From Prevotellaceae bacterium (GTDB lineage Bacteria; Bacteroidota; Bacteroidia; Bacteroidales; UBA932): 13,210 nucleotides of DNA. Shown here piece after piece: positions 1-6,658 of this stretch. Position numbers and translations under genes: made by a program. Each line of letters begins with the position of its first letter. Position 1 is the stretch's first letter. Location of the stretch: the NCBI GenBank assembly GCA_031264645.1, contig JAISDR010000199.1, positions 1-13,210 on the forward strand, in the 5' to 3' direction. Under the pieces are notes generated by a model. The model searched no databases. It was not told where the DNA came from and saw only the letters and a list, made by a program, of their open reading frames with translations.

Positions 1-126
1 GACCTCATCCTCTCCGGACGGAAAGAATCAACCGTAAACACCCTCCACAACTCCCTGACAACCATAGAACTGTTAGACGAAATACGCCGCCAGCTAAACG
101 TCCGCTTCCCCGCCGACAAGGCATAA
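1..126 (+). CDS. C-terminal fragment of a plus-strand protein, possibly a Gfo/Idh/MocA-family oxidoreductase
   Basis: An open frame runs from the first base of the window to a TAA stop at 124-126 and encodes the last 41 residues of a protein whose start lies outside the window. The end reads ELLDEIRRQLNVRFP followed by ADKA. An amphipathic helix of this type, preceded by a short NSLTT-like turn, resembles the C-terminal tail of many Bacteroidota Gfo/Idh/MocA NAD(P)-dependent oxidoreductases. That family call rests on a short stretch and is tentative; the NAD-binding fold is not in view. The gene is convergent with the minus-strand operon that ends at 679, and the repeat element lies between them. 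The existence of the coding end is more certain than its identity. Confidence 0.6.
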   Translation, partial: DLILSGRKESTVNTLHNSLTTIELLDEIRRQLNVRFPADKA

Positions 127-250
127 ATGATTTTACGCTTACCCCGATTATTTCGAAAGGCCGGACTGCTTCGGAGAAAACAGACGTGATGCATCGCAAT
201 AAACCCAGAATGTCCGTTAGCGCATTGATTGATTCCTTTCCGGAAAAAGG

Positions 251-512
251 CCAACACCCAACGGGTATTGGTCTCCTGCACGCTACGGGAAGCAAATACC
301 CAACGGGTATTGGCCCCCTGCACGCTACGGGAGGCAAATACCCAACGGGTATTGGCTCCCTGCACGCTACGAGAGGCAAATACCCAACGGGTATTGGCTC
401 CCTGCACGCTACGGGAGGCAAATACCCAATGGGTATTGGTCTCCTGCACGCTACGGGAAGCAAATACCCAACGGGTACCGGCTTCCTGCACGCTGCAGGA
501 GGCCGGTACCCG
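251..512. repeat. Tandem array of seven 42-bp hairpin-forming units
   Basis: A landmark CCC recurs at 257, 299, 341, 383, 425, 467 and 509, exactly 42 bp apart. Each unit carries AATACCC-AAC-GGGTATT (a 7-bp stem with a 3-nt loop) and a second inverted pair of the type CTCCC/GGGAG around TGCACGCTAC. Neighbouring units can also pair across their boundary into a longer hairpin. Middle units differ at only a few bases, which suggests recent amplification; the last unit is the most diverged. There are no unique spacers, so this is not a CRISPR array. Function is unknown. Confidence 0.95.
472..512. repeat. Near-perfect 19-bp stem-loop at the array edge
   Basis: Positions 472-490 pair with 494-512 around a 3-nt CGC loop. 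Eighteen of 19 pairs are Watson-Crick; the odd one (483/501) is T opposite G, which would be a G-U wobble in plus-strand RNA and an A-C mismatch in minus-strand RNA. Compared with the middle units, both arms changed together: TT became CC on the left and AA became GG on the right, keeping the stem intact. No T-run follows on either strand, so it is not a standard intrinsic terminator. Confidence 0.9.
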
Positions 513-596
513 CGGCAGATTGTCTCCCGAAACTTCCGGAGAGGAATCAATGAATGTTCCAATGGACATTTCGGGATAAATTTGTATACAAATACA

Positions 597-620
597 AGAG
601 ACGCGATGCATCGCGTCTCT
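597..620. repeat. 24-bp perfect palindrome; possible weak terminator
   Basis: The sequence is its own reverse complement over 24 bases, centred on GATGCATC with arms beginning AGAGACGC. On the plus strand it is followed, after six bases, by a run of T residues (627-632), so it could end transcription arriving from the gene that stops at 126. On the minus strand no T-run follows, so it is a poor intrinsic terminator for the operon that ends at 679. A one-mismatch 16-base partial copy lies at 182-197. A 12-bp palindrome, TTTGTATACAAA, lies beside it at 581-592. Confidence 0.7.
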
Positions 621-678
621 ACGACAATTTTTTCTGTTTTCATCTCACAATTTTAGCCCGCGTGCAGTATCATAACTG

Positions 679-1038
679 TCAATCAAACCAGTTCGTACGG
701 TTGTCTAATTGAATTCGGGTTATCTTTCCGAAAGTCAGCGTATAATTAGCCGAAAAAAACGGATCATAGCCTTCCCATATTACAAAATAAATTTTGGGAT
801 AATCCGAAGTGAATGTTGTACTTCTGCCCGGCGCCAGGTCGCCCAGCGGGTCGCGCCGGACGATTTCGTCGTCACTGTTCAGATGGTATACCTCTAAATC
901 CCGCAAGGTATAATCCGAGTTGTTTGTCACTTCGACTGTTGCCGACTCAACCTCGTCGTCCTTGTTACATGCTGAAAATACACTTGCCCCCAACACAATA
1001 AAGCACATCCATACATAAATCAATTTCATCTTTTCCAT
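679..1038 (-). CDS. Small predicted surface lipoprotein of unknown function
   Basis: The protein has 119 residues from the chosen ATG at 1038. An in-frame ATG three codons upstream (1047) is also possible, but 1038 places the start directly after the leader AATTTTAAA...AAGTATG that also precedes the genes starting at 1849 and 2207. The N-terminus is a lipoprotein signal: a hydrophobic core ending VFSAC. The residues after the cysteine, NKDDEVE, form the acidic stretch known in Bacteroidota as a lipoprotein export signal for the cell surface. The remaining 95 or so residues alternate in a way that suggests a small beta-sandwich (TVEVTNNSDYTLRDLEVYHL). I do not recognise a named family. It is the last gene of the minus-strand run, 31 bp after the stop of the preceding gene. 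Confidence 0.8.
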   Translation of the reverse strand: MEKMKLIYVWMCFIVLGASVFSACNKDDEVESATVEVTNNSDYTLRDLEVYHLNSDDEIVRRDPLGDLAPGRSTTFTSDYPKIYFVIWEGYDPFFSANYTLTFGKITRIQLDNRTNWFD

Positions 1039-1069
1039 ACTTATCATTATTTAAAATTATAAATCATAT

Positions 1070-1849
1070 TTATTTAGGCGTTTCCGGTTCCTTCTCCAAT
1101 TCATCCCAATCAATGCCGGACAAATCTACTGCCGGTTCGGAGCTTTTCAACTCAGCAATGTCGTCAAGCATCCGGATTTTGTCCGGAGGCGGGACAATGC
1201 TTTCGTCCATGGGCAAGATGATGGCCTCTTCGGTCGAACCTTCCTGACGGCTGTCGCGCATTTGTTTCAGTTCTTTAGTTTGCGCTTTCAGGGCGTTTAC
1301 AATGTCTTTGAACTCGTGATAAGCCATATAAACAATCAGAGGGCCACCTTTCAAACATTTGGTATAGCCGAATGCAAGCAGGGGGTTACTGACAAGCGAG
1401 AGACCGGCATTCGTCGTGGCAAGAGTGACATTGGCGGCATCCAGGATGATATTGCTTCCCGCCAATGCCGTTTCTGCGCCCTGCAGGATAGCGCCTCCCA
1501 CATTCTTGGCATTGCCTTCTTCATCAAGTGCGCGGACGACCATGCATTTTTCGGTCGGCGAATAGAGCGTATCAAGCGAATAGAAATGAATGGATTCCTC
1601 GTAGGACTGGATTTCTTCCCACAGCGTATCACACATGAGGATATAATTATCCAAATTCTCGTCGCCGCTCAGTTTGGATGGCCGGTAATCGTCCCAGTCA
1701 AACTCTTTTTTCTCTTTTTTCGGCTTCTTTTCTTTCTTTTTTTGTTGTGATTCCTGTTTCGGGTTCACTCCGTTTCCGGCTCTTGAAACGGGTATCACAA
1801 ACGTTGTCGCCATCATCAGGATGACCATTTTAATAACTAATGTTTTCAT
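1070..1849 (-). CDS. Exported protein of unknown function with a Lys-rich segment and a small-residue central region
   Basis: The protein has 259 residues from the ATG at 1849. A longer frame with an ATG at 1894 exists, but that start lies inside the upstream gene and hides the signal peptide; 1849 gives MKTLVIKMVILMMATTFV ending at an SRA-G cleavage site and matches the start of the neighbouring gene at 2207. After the signal come a lysine/glutamate-rich stretch (about residues 36-49), an acidic FDWDDY segment, a mixed domain, and a central region rich in Ala, Gly, Leu and Asn (about 115-170) that could be a membrane-interacting or packed helical hairpin. The tail is acidic with a proline-rich linker. 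No family is recognised. Its position at the end of the tubulin-like operon suggests an envelope role; this is inference. Confidence 0.8.
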   Translation of the reverse strand: MKTLVIKMVILMMATTFVIPVSRAGNGVNPKQESQQKKKEKKPKKEKKEFDWDDYRPSKLSGDENLDNYILMCDTLWEEIQSYEESIHFYSLDTLYSPTEKCMVVRALDEEGNAKNVGGAILQGAETALAGSNIILDAANVTLATTNAGLSLVSNPLLAFGYTKCLKGGPLIVYMAYHEFKDIVNALKAQTKELKQMRDSRQEGSTEEAIILPMDESIVPPPDKIRMLDDIAELKSSEPAVDLSGIDWDELEKEPETPK

Positions 1850-2309
1850 ACTTCTACTTTTTAAAATTGTTTTACTTCTTTTTATTTTTGACATATTTAG
1901 TTTGGCTATTCTGTTTCTGTCGTCCTTCTACCGCTTGTTGACGCTGTTGATTATGCGTTTGTGACTCCTTCACTTTCTTTTCCTTTATTTCCTTTATCTC
2001 CTTTATCTCTGCCGTCTTTTTCGTCTTCGTTTTCGTCTTTTCCTTTACCTCCTTTACTTCCTTTACTTCCTTTACCTCTTTCGCCTTTTCCTTCTTTTTT
2101 CTCTGTAATTCCAGTTTCTGATACACTTCGTTGCCTGCTTTTGCAACGGGCGCCACGAACGTCGTCGCCATCATCAGGACAAGCAGTTTAATAACTAATG
2201 CTTTCATGCTTCTATTTTTTTAAAATTATTTTTATACTTCTATTTTTGATCTGATTCGTTTGGCTGAATGTGTTTCCATCGTCTATCTATCGCTTGTTAA
2301 CGCTGTTCA
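1738..2309. repeat. Diverged tandem duplication spanning two gene starts and a gene end
   Basis: About 210 bp at 1738-1950 align with about 2097-2309 at an offset of 358-359 bp. Shared pieces, in plus-strand order, are the signal-peptide coding region (GTCGCCATCATCAGGA), the start region (TTTAATAACTAATG), the leader (TTAAAATT plus TACTTCT), then GTTTGGCT, TCGTC and CGCTTGTT-ACGCTGTT. In the distal copy this last part is the 3' end of the gene stopping at 2287. In the proximal copy it lies inside the small gene 1872-2207. The TAG stop at 2287-2289 has its counterpart, out of frame, at 1928-1930. Confidence 0.8.
1872..2207 (-). CDS. Small exported Lys/Glu-rich protein made by partial duplication
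   Basis: The protein has 111 residues. The signal peptide MKALVIKLLVLMMATTFV, ending VAKA-GN, is nearly identical to that of the next gene (start 1849), and the first 40 or so residues of the two align. The middle is low complexity: repeated KEV and KEI triplets from 9-bp DNA repeats, probably a charged helix or a disordered basic segment. The last 25 or so residues (from QQRQQAVEGRQKQ) correspond, in another reading frame, to duplicated DNA of the end of the gene stopping at 2287 plus the following spacer. The result is a chimera with a borrowed signal peptide and an out-of-frame tail. It may be functional, for example as a charged periplasmic peptide, or a decaying by-product of the duplication. 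Confidence 0.65.
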   Translation of the reverse strand: MKALVIKLLVLMMATTFVAPVAKAGNEVYQKLELQRKKKEKAKEVKEVKEVKEVKEKTKTKTKKTAEIKEIKEIKEKKVKESQTHNQQRQQAVEGRQKQNSQTKYVKNKKK

Positions 2310-3711
2310 AGCCTTTAGGATTAATTCTAATTTTCAAATCACTGATTACGTCGTTGTCGGTGGGGACGTAGTCGAAGTCGTCCGAGGCTATGCCGTAATC
2401 CTCTCTGCTGGCGACGAAGATGAGCCTGTATATGCTCTCTGCCGTATTCCGGGGCACACTGACCTTAAAGCTGCCGTCGACAGAGGTTTGTCCGAGCAAC
2501 TTTCGCAACTCCTTCTTTTCCTTGCCCGGACCGGGCATCTCAACGCCGTTGATTTTCTTCAGCTTGTTCTCGTGGGTACAGAGAACAATATAAGTATTCG
2601 GAACCGGAAGGTTATTTCCCTGCATGTCCATGCGCGTATTATCGAGGATTTTCCCGGAGACGATGCGTCCGATACTCTCCACAAATTTGTAGTACTCCCG
2701 ATTATGCTCCAGGCAGTAGGGATCCGCCGGATTATGTTTAAGGATCAGGTTGCGCCACGTGAAAGCCTCGGCCTGACAGTGCATGCAACTGTCGATGAGA
2801 CCATTCTTGCGGAAATCCAGCGCACGGTTGTATTGGTGGCGGGCGAGCAGGAAGTAGCGATACAAACTATCCATTTGCATGATTTTTTTCTGTTCGTCCG
2901 ACAGGTCGATAGGTTTGCTGCTGCAATCGTTCGTTTCGACTAATTTTTTGTACACGTCACGGGCTTCGTGATAGACGCCATTCCGGAAGTGTTGCTGCGC
3001 CAGTGCGATTTGGTTGTCGTAGCAATTGCGACCGATGACGATGACCGCTATGTCAATACCCTGCTTGGGCGCTAACCGGCCGAGCAGATGCTCGTAAGGC
3101 GCTTCGTCGTCGCCGGAGAAGATTTTCAGCTTGTGTTCCCTTTCGCGGTTCTCCGGCGCACTCAGCTCGAAGTAAACTTTATAATCATACGTTTGGTTAT
3201 CGTTCAACACCGGCCCGACCACTTTTGCGGCTGTAGGTGATTCGACCTTAAGGCTATTAGAAGCGGAAGTAAGCGTGACGAGCGACGTGTTTTCCTCCCG
3301 GATAACCGCGTGATCATTTGTCACCCGCACTCTGATATTTCTTACGAATACGTTGTATTCCAATAACTGGCCTTCTTCGATATACACAGACTGAAACTGA
3401 GGCGTCACCATCCCTGACAGCGAGATATTGAAGCCAAATTTGTTCTTGTCGTTCACGTCGCAGATGCAGGTGTAGACATACAGGCTGTCGTCCCTTTGCT
3501 GCGGCGACTGGACAGTCTCGCCGGCGTTTTCCTTAAACTTCAGATCGGACGAACGGGAAATAAAGTCAACACGCGCCTGCGCCGGTTGTCCGGCGAATGT
3601 TTTCTCCCCTGCAACAGGTTCTATCTCTATGACCTGAGCCTCCGCAACGCTCGACGCCAGCCAGATACTCGCGGCGAGCAATATCGTTTTTACTGTGTTT
3701 TTACTTTTCAT
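2287..3711 (-). CDS. Exported TPR-like protein with a C-terminal carboxypeptidase-regulatory-like domain
   Basis: The protein has 474 residues. A Sec signal peptide ends at about residue 25 (VAEA-Q). Residues 75-215 look beta-rich (VYIEEGQLLEYNVFVRNIRV). Residues 233-335 are helical and TPR-like: ALAQQHFRNGVYHEARDVY is a typical repeat helix pair, with further helices around YNRALDFRKNGLIDSC. Residues 347-440 fit the carboxypeptidase-regulatory-like/CNA-B-type fold common in Bacteroidota envelope proteins: GRIVSGKILDNT, then LPVPNTYIVLCT, then GQTSVDGSFKVSVP. Six or more cysteines are present outside the signal, which is unusual for a periplasmic Bacteroidota protein. It starts 5 bp after the stop of the upstream gene, so the two are translationally close. 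A structural or adaptor role in the envelope is likely; no enzyme motif is seen. Confidence 0.85.
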   Translation of the reverse strand: MKSKNTVKTILLAASIWLASSVAEAQVIEIEPVAGEKTFAGQPAQARVDFISRSSDLKFKENAGETVQSPQQRDDSLYVYTCICDVNDKNKFGFNISLSGMVTPQFQSVYIEEGQLLEYNVFVRNIRVRVTNDHAVIREENTSLVTLTSASNSLKVESPTAAKVVGPVLNDNQTYDYKVYFELSAPENREREHKLKIFSGDDEAPYEHLLGRLAPKQGIDIAVIVIGRNCYDNQIALAQQHFRNGVYHEARDVYKKLVETNDCSSKPIDLSDEQKKIMQMDSLYRYFLLARHQYNRALDFRKNGLIDSCMHCQAEAFTWRNLILKHNPADPYCLEHNREYYKFVESIGRIVSGKILDNTRMDMQGNNLPVPNTYIVLCTHENKLKKINGVEMPGPGKEKKELRKLLGQTSVDGSFKVSVPRNTAESIYRLIFVASREDYGIASDDFDYVPTDNDVISDLKIRINPKGLNSVNKR

Positions 3712-3716
3712 AAATA

Positions 3717-4712
3717 CTATTCTTTAATGAGAAAATCGCCTGTGTCGAAGACTTTTTCCTTCGGCGTTTCGTCATAGGGCTGCCACGTGCGCACATGTAT
3801 CTGCGGCTTGTTTTCATTCTTGAAGTCCCAGAGGAGGAAAAGATAGCCCTTGTCGCTGTAGCTTCCCGAATTCCAGTGCTGAATCAGCTTGACGCCATAG
3901 ATTTCGTCTTTCGTTCCGTGCTTGTTTACTTTGACGTCCTCGAACACGACATTGATCCGCGCATTGTTCTGAAAAACACGGGAGAGGCCAGTCAGATACT
4001 GCTCTTTGTTCTGGACTTTGTACTCGACGTCCGGCTTGAGCTTGTAGCCGCCTACCCCATCCGCCGGCTTCCTCTCTACTACTTTGCCGGTGATGATCAG
4101 GGCGTCGTCGCTGAAGATGTCGCGTATATAGTCGAGGTCCTTGCGGTTGTAGGCCGTCCGGAACTGCTCGACAAACTCGACTACCATCGAGCGCCGGCGC
4201 AGGTCGGTTACTTCCAGACCGGTGCGCATGATCTGTGCATACTGGTTCTTACTGATCGCAAAGCACAGGTCGCTGATCCGGCCGGAAGCATCGAAATTAA
4301 GTACGAGTTCCTGATATTTGTCTTCGTCGAAACGCTCGCCTTTGCGAGGCTCCATGATGGCCGGAATGTTGCGTATCTGGTAACCGCCGGAAGGAGTATT
4401 CAGGCAACGCTCGACGATCTCCAGTTCGTCGCAACGGAAGGGGCATATCTCCCACATCGTCGTCAGGGATGAAACGGCGCTCCTGTCGATCTCGATATTG
4501 CCCAGCGAGAGGCTGCGGGCTTCGCCCTGGGCGTTGTTTAATTCCGTTAGCAGCGCGCCGCCGTTTTTTTCCATCTTCGCCTTGATTTGGGAATTGGGCG
4601 CGCCGCTTTGGAGGTCAATGCTTGTCGTATACTGCGCCTTCGCCACATGCGCCATGAGCAGGCAGACGCAGCCGACTATCAGCCTGTAATGATAAATACT
4701 TTTCTTTTTCAT
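3717..4712 (-). CDS. Exported protein with a C-terminal NTF2-like domain
   Basis: The protein has 331 residues from the ATG at 4712. A TTG three codons upstream (4721) could extend it, but the ATG gives a compact signal peptide, MKKKSIYHY then a hydrophobic core, ending HVAKA-Q. Residues 28-165 form an N-terminal domain I do not recognise, with paired cysteines in the segment EICPFRCDE. Residues 175-310 match the pattern of the NTF2-like/SnoaL fold: a long first helix with FRTAYNRKDLDYIRDIFSDD, then DALIITG, and later strands ending YLFLLWDF and IHVRTWQP. NTF2-like folds usually bind small ligands or act as scaffolds, and no catalytic pair can be assigned. It lies 16 bp after the upstream stop and 5 bp before the next gene. 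Confidence 0.85.
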   Translation of the reverse strand: MKKKSIYHYRLIVGCVCLLMAHVAKAQYTTSIDLQSGAPNSQIKAKMEKNGGALLTELNNAQGEARSLSLGNIEIDRSAVSSLTTMWEICPFRCDELEIVERCLNTPSGGYQIRNIPAIMEPRKGERFDEDKYQELVLNFDASGRISDLCFAISKNQYAQIMRTGLEVTDLRRRSMVVEFVEQFRTAYNRKDLDYIRDIFSDDALIITGKVVERKPADGVGGYKLKPDVEYKVQNKEQYLTGLSRVFQNNARINVVFEDVKVNKHGTKDEIYGVKLIQHWNSGSYSDKGYLFLLWDFKNENKPQIHVRTWQPYDETPKEKVFDTGDFLIKE

Positions 4713-4728
4713 CTGTTTCAATTGTTTT

Positions 4729-5463
4729 TTATTCGTAAATCGTCAACCATATTTTAGTACAATGGTCGTAACTGTTCAAATTCTCCTTTTCGCCGGTGAG
4801 GAAATTCTTGCGTACATTCAGCCCCTTGTCGAATACGGCTTCGATCTTGCCGTTCGAAACGGCAATGATATACCAGGCCGGATTGATATCCGACGTCACC
4901 CTGTCCCACATGATCTTGTGAGCCGCCTTCTGTCCCTTGAGATAGTTTTGGAGAGAGGTGAGGTCGGTAGCCGCGACAATATCGGAAATGATCCGCGGCA
5001 TGGACTGACTTTGCACGGGAGGGGAATGAGTTTCCGGTACGGTTTCCTCAACGGGTTCCGGCTCCAATTCCGGCTCCGGCTCCCTGTCCGTATTCCGGTG
5101 GATTTCCATAACTTGATTGCCGGCCGAGATGTTGTCCTTGTCGACATACAGGAATACCCTGTCCATCGTTCCGCGTTTCAGTTTGACTACGGAAGAATTT
5201 TTCTTGATGTTGTTTACGATAATGGTTTCCGCATCCTGCAAGGATTCGCGTTCGCTGATCACGCGCCGGATTTCCGATTCGATAATGGTTTCCGCAGCCA
5301 GCAGGGCCTCTTCGGGCGTATCGGCGATTCCTTCGCCGTAAATATACCGGGAGTTTTTCTTGATGCTTGCAATCTTCGTCTTCTCTTCCGCGTAATCTAC
5401 CTGTCCGTACATCTGGAAAGCGAAAAGCGCCAGCCAGATCATCCATATACTTTTTCTTTTCAT
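4729..5463 (-). CDS. Exported LPP20-like protein
   Basis: The protein has 244 residues with a short signal peptide (MKRKSIWMIWLALFAFQMYG, cleaved before Gln). Residues 38-115 resemble the LPP20 domain: YIYGEGIADTPEEALLAAE is the usual aromatic-GxG stretch followed by an Ala-rich helix, then further helices and the strand RVFLYVDKD. LPP20 proteins are often lipoproteins; here the residue after the cleavage site is Gln, so this copy is probably soluble. A Glu-Pro-rich linker (about 127-150) leads to a C-terminal domain (155-244) with WYIIAVSNGKIEAVFDK, which I do not recognise. It is 22 bp after the upstream gene and 16 bp before the next. The role is unknown; LPP20-like proteins often sit in envelope operons. 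Confidence 0.8.
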   Translation of the reverse strand: MKRKSIWMIWLALFAFQMYGQVDYAEEKTKIASIKKNSRYIYGEGIADTPEEALLAAETIIESEIRRVISERESLQDAETIIVNNIKKNSSVVKLKRGTMDRVFLYVDKDNISAGNQVMEIHRNTDREPEPELEPEPVEETVPETHSPPVQSQSMPRIISDIVAATDLTSLQNYLKGQKAAHKIMWDRVTSDINPAWYIIAVSNGKIEAVFDKGLNVRKNFLTGEKENLNSYDHCTKIWLTIYE

Positions 5464-5485
5464 TGTTCACTTGTTTTTAATATGA

Positions 5486-6643
5486 TTACTGATGTTCATT
5501 CCGGTCTTCATAGAGGGTAGCAATATTCCGGATGGGAATGTAAGGGTACAGCGTAACGATGACCGGAATATCGTCCCGCCGAAACGCTTCCGTCGGAAAT
5601 TTGAAATAAAGCAGATGCTTATACATCAAATCCCGGTTTACATACATGACCGTTCCTGTAAATTCCCTGTCCGTCGCTGTCTCCAATCCCACGTAAGCTT
5701 TGCATTTCTGCGCTTTCATGTAGGCGCACAGGCGGTTCGCTTCCAGTGAAAACTCATCGGCAAGGCGATACCCCATGACCGTCAGTTGCAGTTTGTTTTT
5801 CCGCTTCATTTCGTCGGCGTTCGCAAAGAGGTTCAACAGTGATTCTGCGCCCATATCCTCGTGAAAAACGTATTCGTAGCCCGTTCCGGTACGGTACAGA
5901 AAACGGCCGCTCCTCATCTGCGGAATCAGATATGTATCGTCTATCTCCTCACGGACATCCCACGCTTGAATGTATGGAAAGGGCAGCCAAGCCGATCCGG
6001 CATTGCCGGAAGCCGTTTCTCTGCCGGTCTCCGGGCAGAGAAATGTTTCCAATTCCTTTCGGAAGCCTTCGGCCAGTTCCTTCTTGTCCCTGCCCAGAAT
6101 CAGGTCGTACTGCTTTGGAAAGGACAGTTCCACATCTTCATGTTCCAGCGCCCACCGTATCCGAAAATGAGACGAATCTCCGGTCAGTGTGAAAGGCGAC
6201 AGACTGTCAATAGGCTGGAGGATGAGGGACAACGATCGTTTGCCGTCAAGGAAATTACGCCCGTTTACGTTCAGGGTCACAAAATCTTCGCGCAGCAGAT
6301 AACGCTGTTCAGCAGGGTTGCGTTTCAAGAGCAACGCCAGCAGGTAACGTTCGACGAAGCCGTATATCGGACGGGCAAAATCCCTGTCCATCGTTTGAGG
6401 AAAGAGGAGCAGGCCCATGTCCAGCAGGGTTGAATCCGCCATCTCCACGCGCAACTGTTTGCCCGGACAGAGCGCACCCAAATCCCGGATTCCCGCCCTC
6501 TCTATCTGCAACCCCCGCGCCTGTGCATCGGCAAACATGCGTTTCATCGTTTCGCTTCCCGCCTTTACCCGGGCTGCCGCCGGTAACGGCGGCGCCAGGA
6601 TAAGGAGGCTGATCAACATATAAAAAATGACTCGACACATCAT
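5486..6643 (-). CDS. Exported protein of unknown function with a weak OmpA-like C-terminal stretch
   Basis: The protein has 385 residues. The signal peptide is MMCRVIFYMLISLLILAPPL with cleavage near PAAA. The start at 6643 is preceded by the purine stretch GAAGAAGGCG, a better ribosome-binding sequence than most here; a second ATG follows directly. Residues 30-240 are mixed alpha/beta with no family I recognise (YLLREDFVTLNVNGRNFLDG, LSLILQPIDSL). Residues 265-310 (ESLLNLFANADEMKRKN, LQLTVMGYRLADEFSLEANR) have the order helix, strand, Gly, Leu/Ala-rich helix seen in OmpA peptidoglycan-binding domains. The conserved GHTD-type residues are missing, so this is a faint similarity only. It lies 15 bp after the preceding gene. 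Confidence 0.8.
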   Translation of the reverse strand: MMCRVIFYMLISLLILAPPLPAAARVKAGSETMKRMFADAQARGLQIERAGIRDLGALCPGKQLRVEMADSTLLDMGLLLFPQTMDRDFARPIYGFVERYLLALLLKRNPAEQRYLLREDFVTLNVNGRNFLDGKRSLSLILQPIDSLSPFTLTGDSSHFRIRWALEHEDVELSFPKQYDLILGRDKKELAEGFRKELETFLCPETGRETASGNAGSAWLPFPYIQAWDVREEIDDTYLIPQMRSGRFLYRTGTGYEYVFHEDMGAESLLNLFANADEMKRKNKLQLTVMGYRLADEFSLEANRLCAYMKAQKCKAYVGLETATDREFTGTVMYVNRDLMYKHLLYFKFPTEAFRRDDIPVIVTLYPYIPIRNIATLYEDRNEHQ

Positions 6644-6658
6644 CGCCTTCTTCGTTTT

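Larger units (their letters stand above)
182..620. repeat. Repeat element: inverted repeats bracketing a 42-bp tandem array
   Basis: The intergenic region between two convergent genes is built symmetrically. A left arm at 209-245 and a right arm at 534-570 are inverted copies matching at 31 of 37 positions without gaps; both contain the core AATGTCC and, further in, GATTCCT and TCCGGAA. Outside them, 182-197 matches 599-614 at 15 of 16 positions around GATGCATCGC. Inside lies the tandem array. This is the build of a non-autonomous, MITE-like or REP-like dispersed element. No transposase gene and no clear target-site duplication is seen. No protein-coding gene is supported in 127-678: the frames that stay open do so because the period is a multiple of three. 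Confidence 0.75.

Noticed and set aside
251..512. CRISPR array
   Set aside because: The units are contiguous near-identical copies with no unique spacers and no cas genes in the window. The same holds for 10762-11046.
597..620. Intrinsic terminator for the minus-strand operon
   Set aside because: The palindrome lacks a T-run on the minus-strand side; only the plus-strand orientation is plausible.
186..656. Open frames on both strands encoding 14-residue repeats over the first array
   Set aside because: The 42-bp period is a multiple of three, so any frame without a stop in one unit stays open across all. Frames are open on both strands, there is no credible leader, and the pattern of change preserves DNA pairing rather than protein.
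1850..1894. Extended N-terminus for the gene ending at 1070, starting at 1894
   Set aside because: It would overlap the upstream gene and bury a canonical signal peptide; the internal ATG at 1849 matches the duplicated start at 2207.
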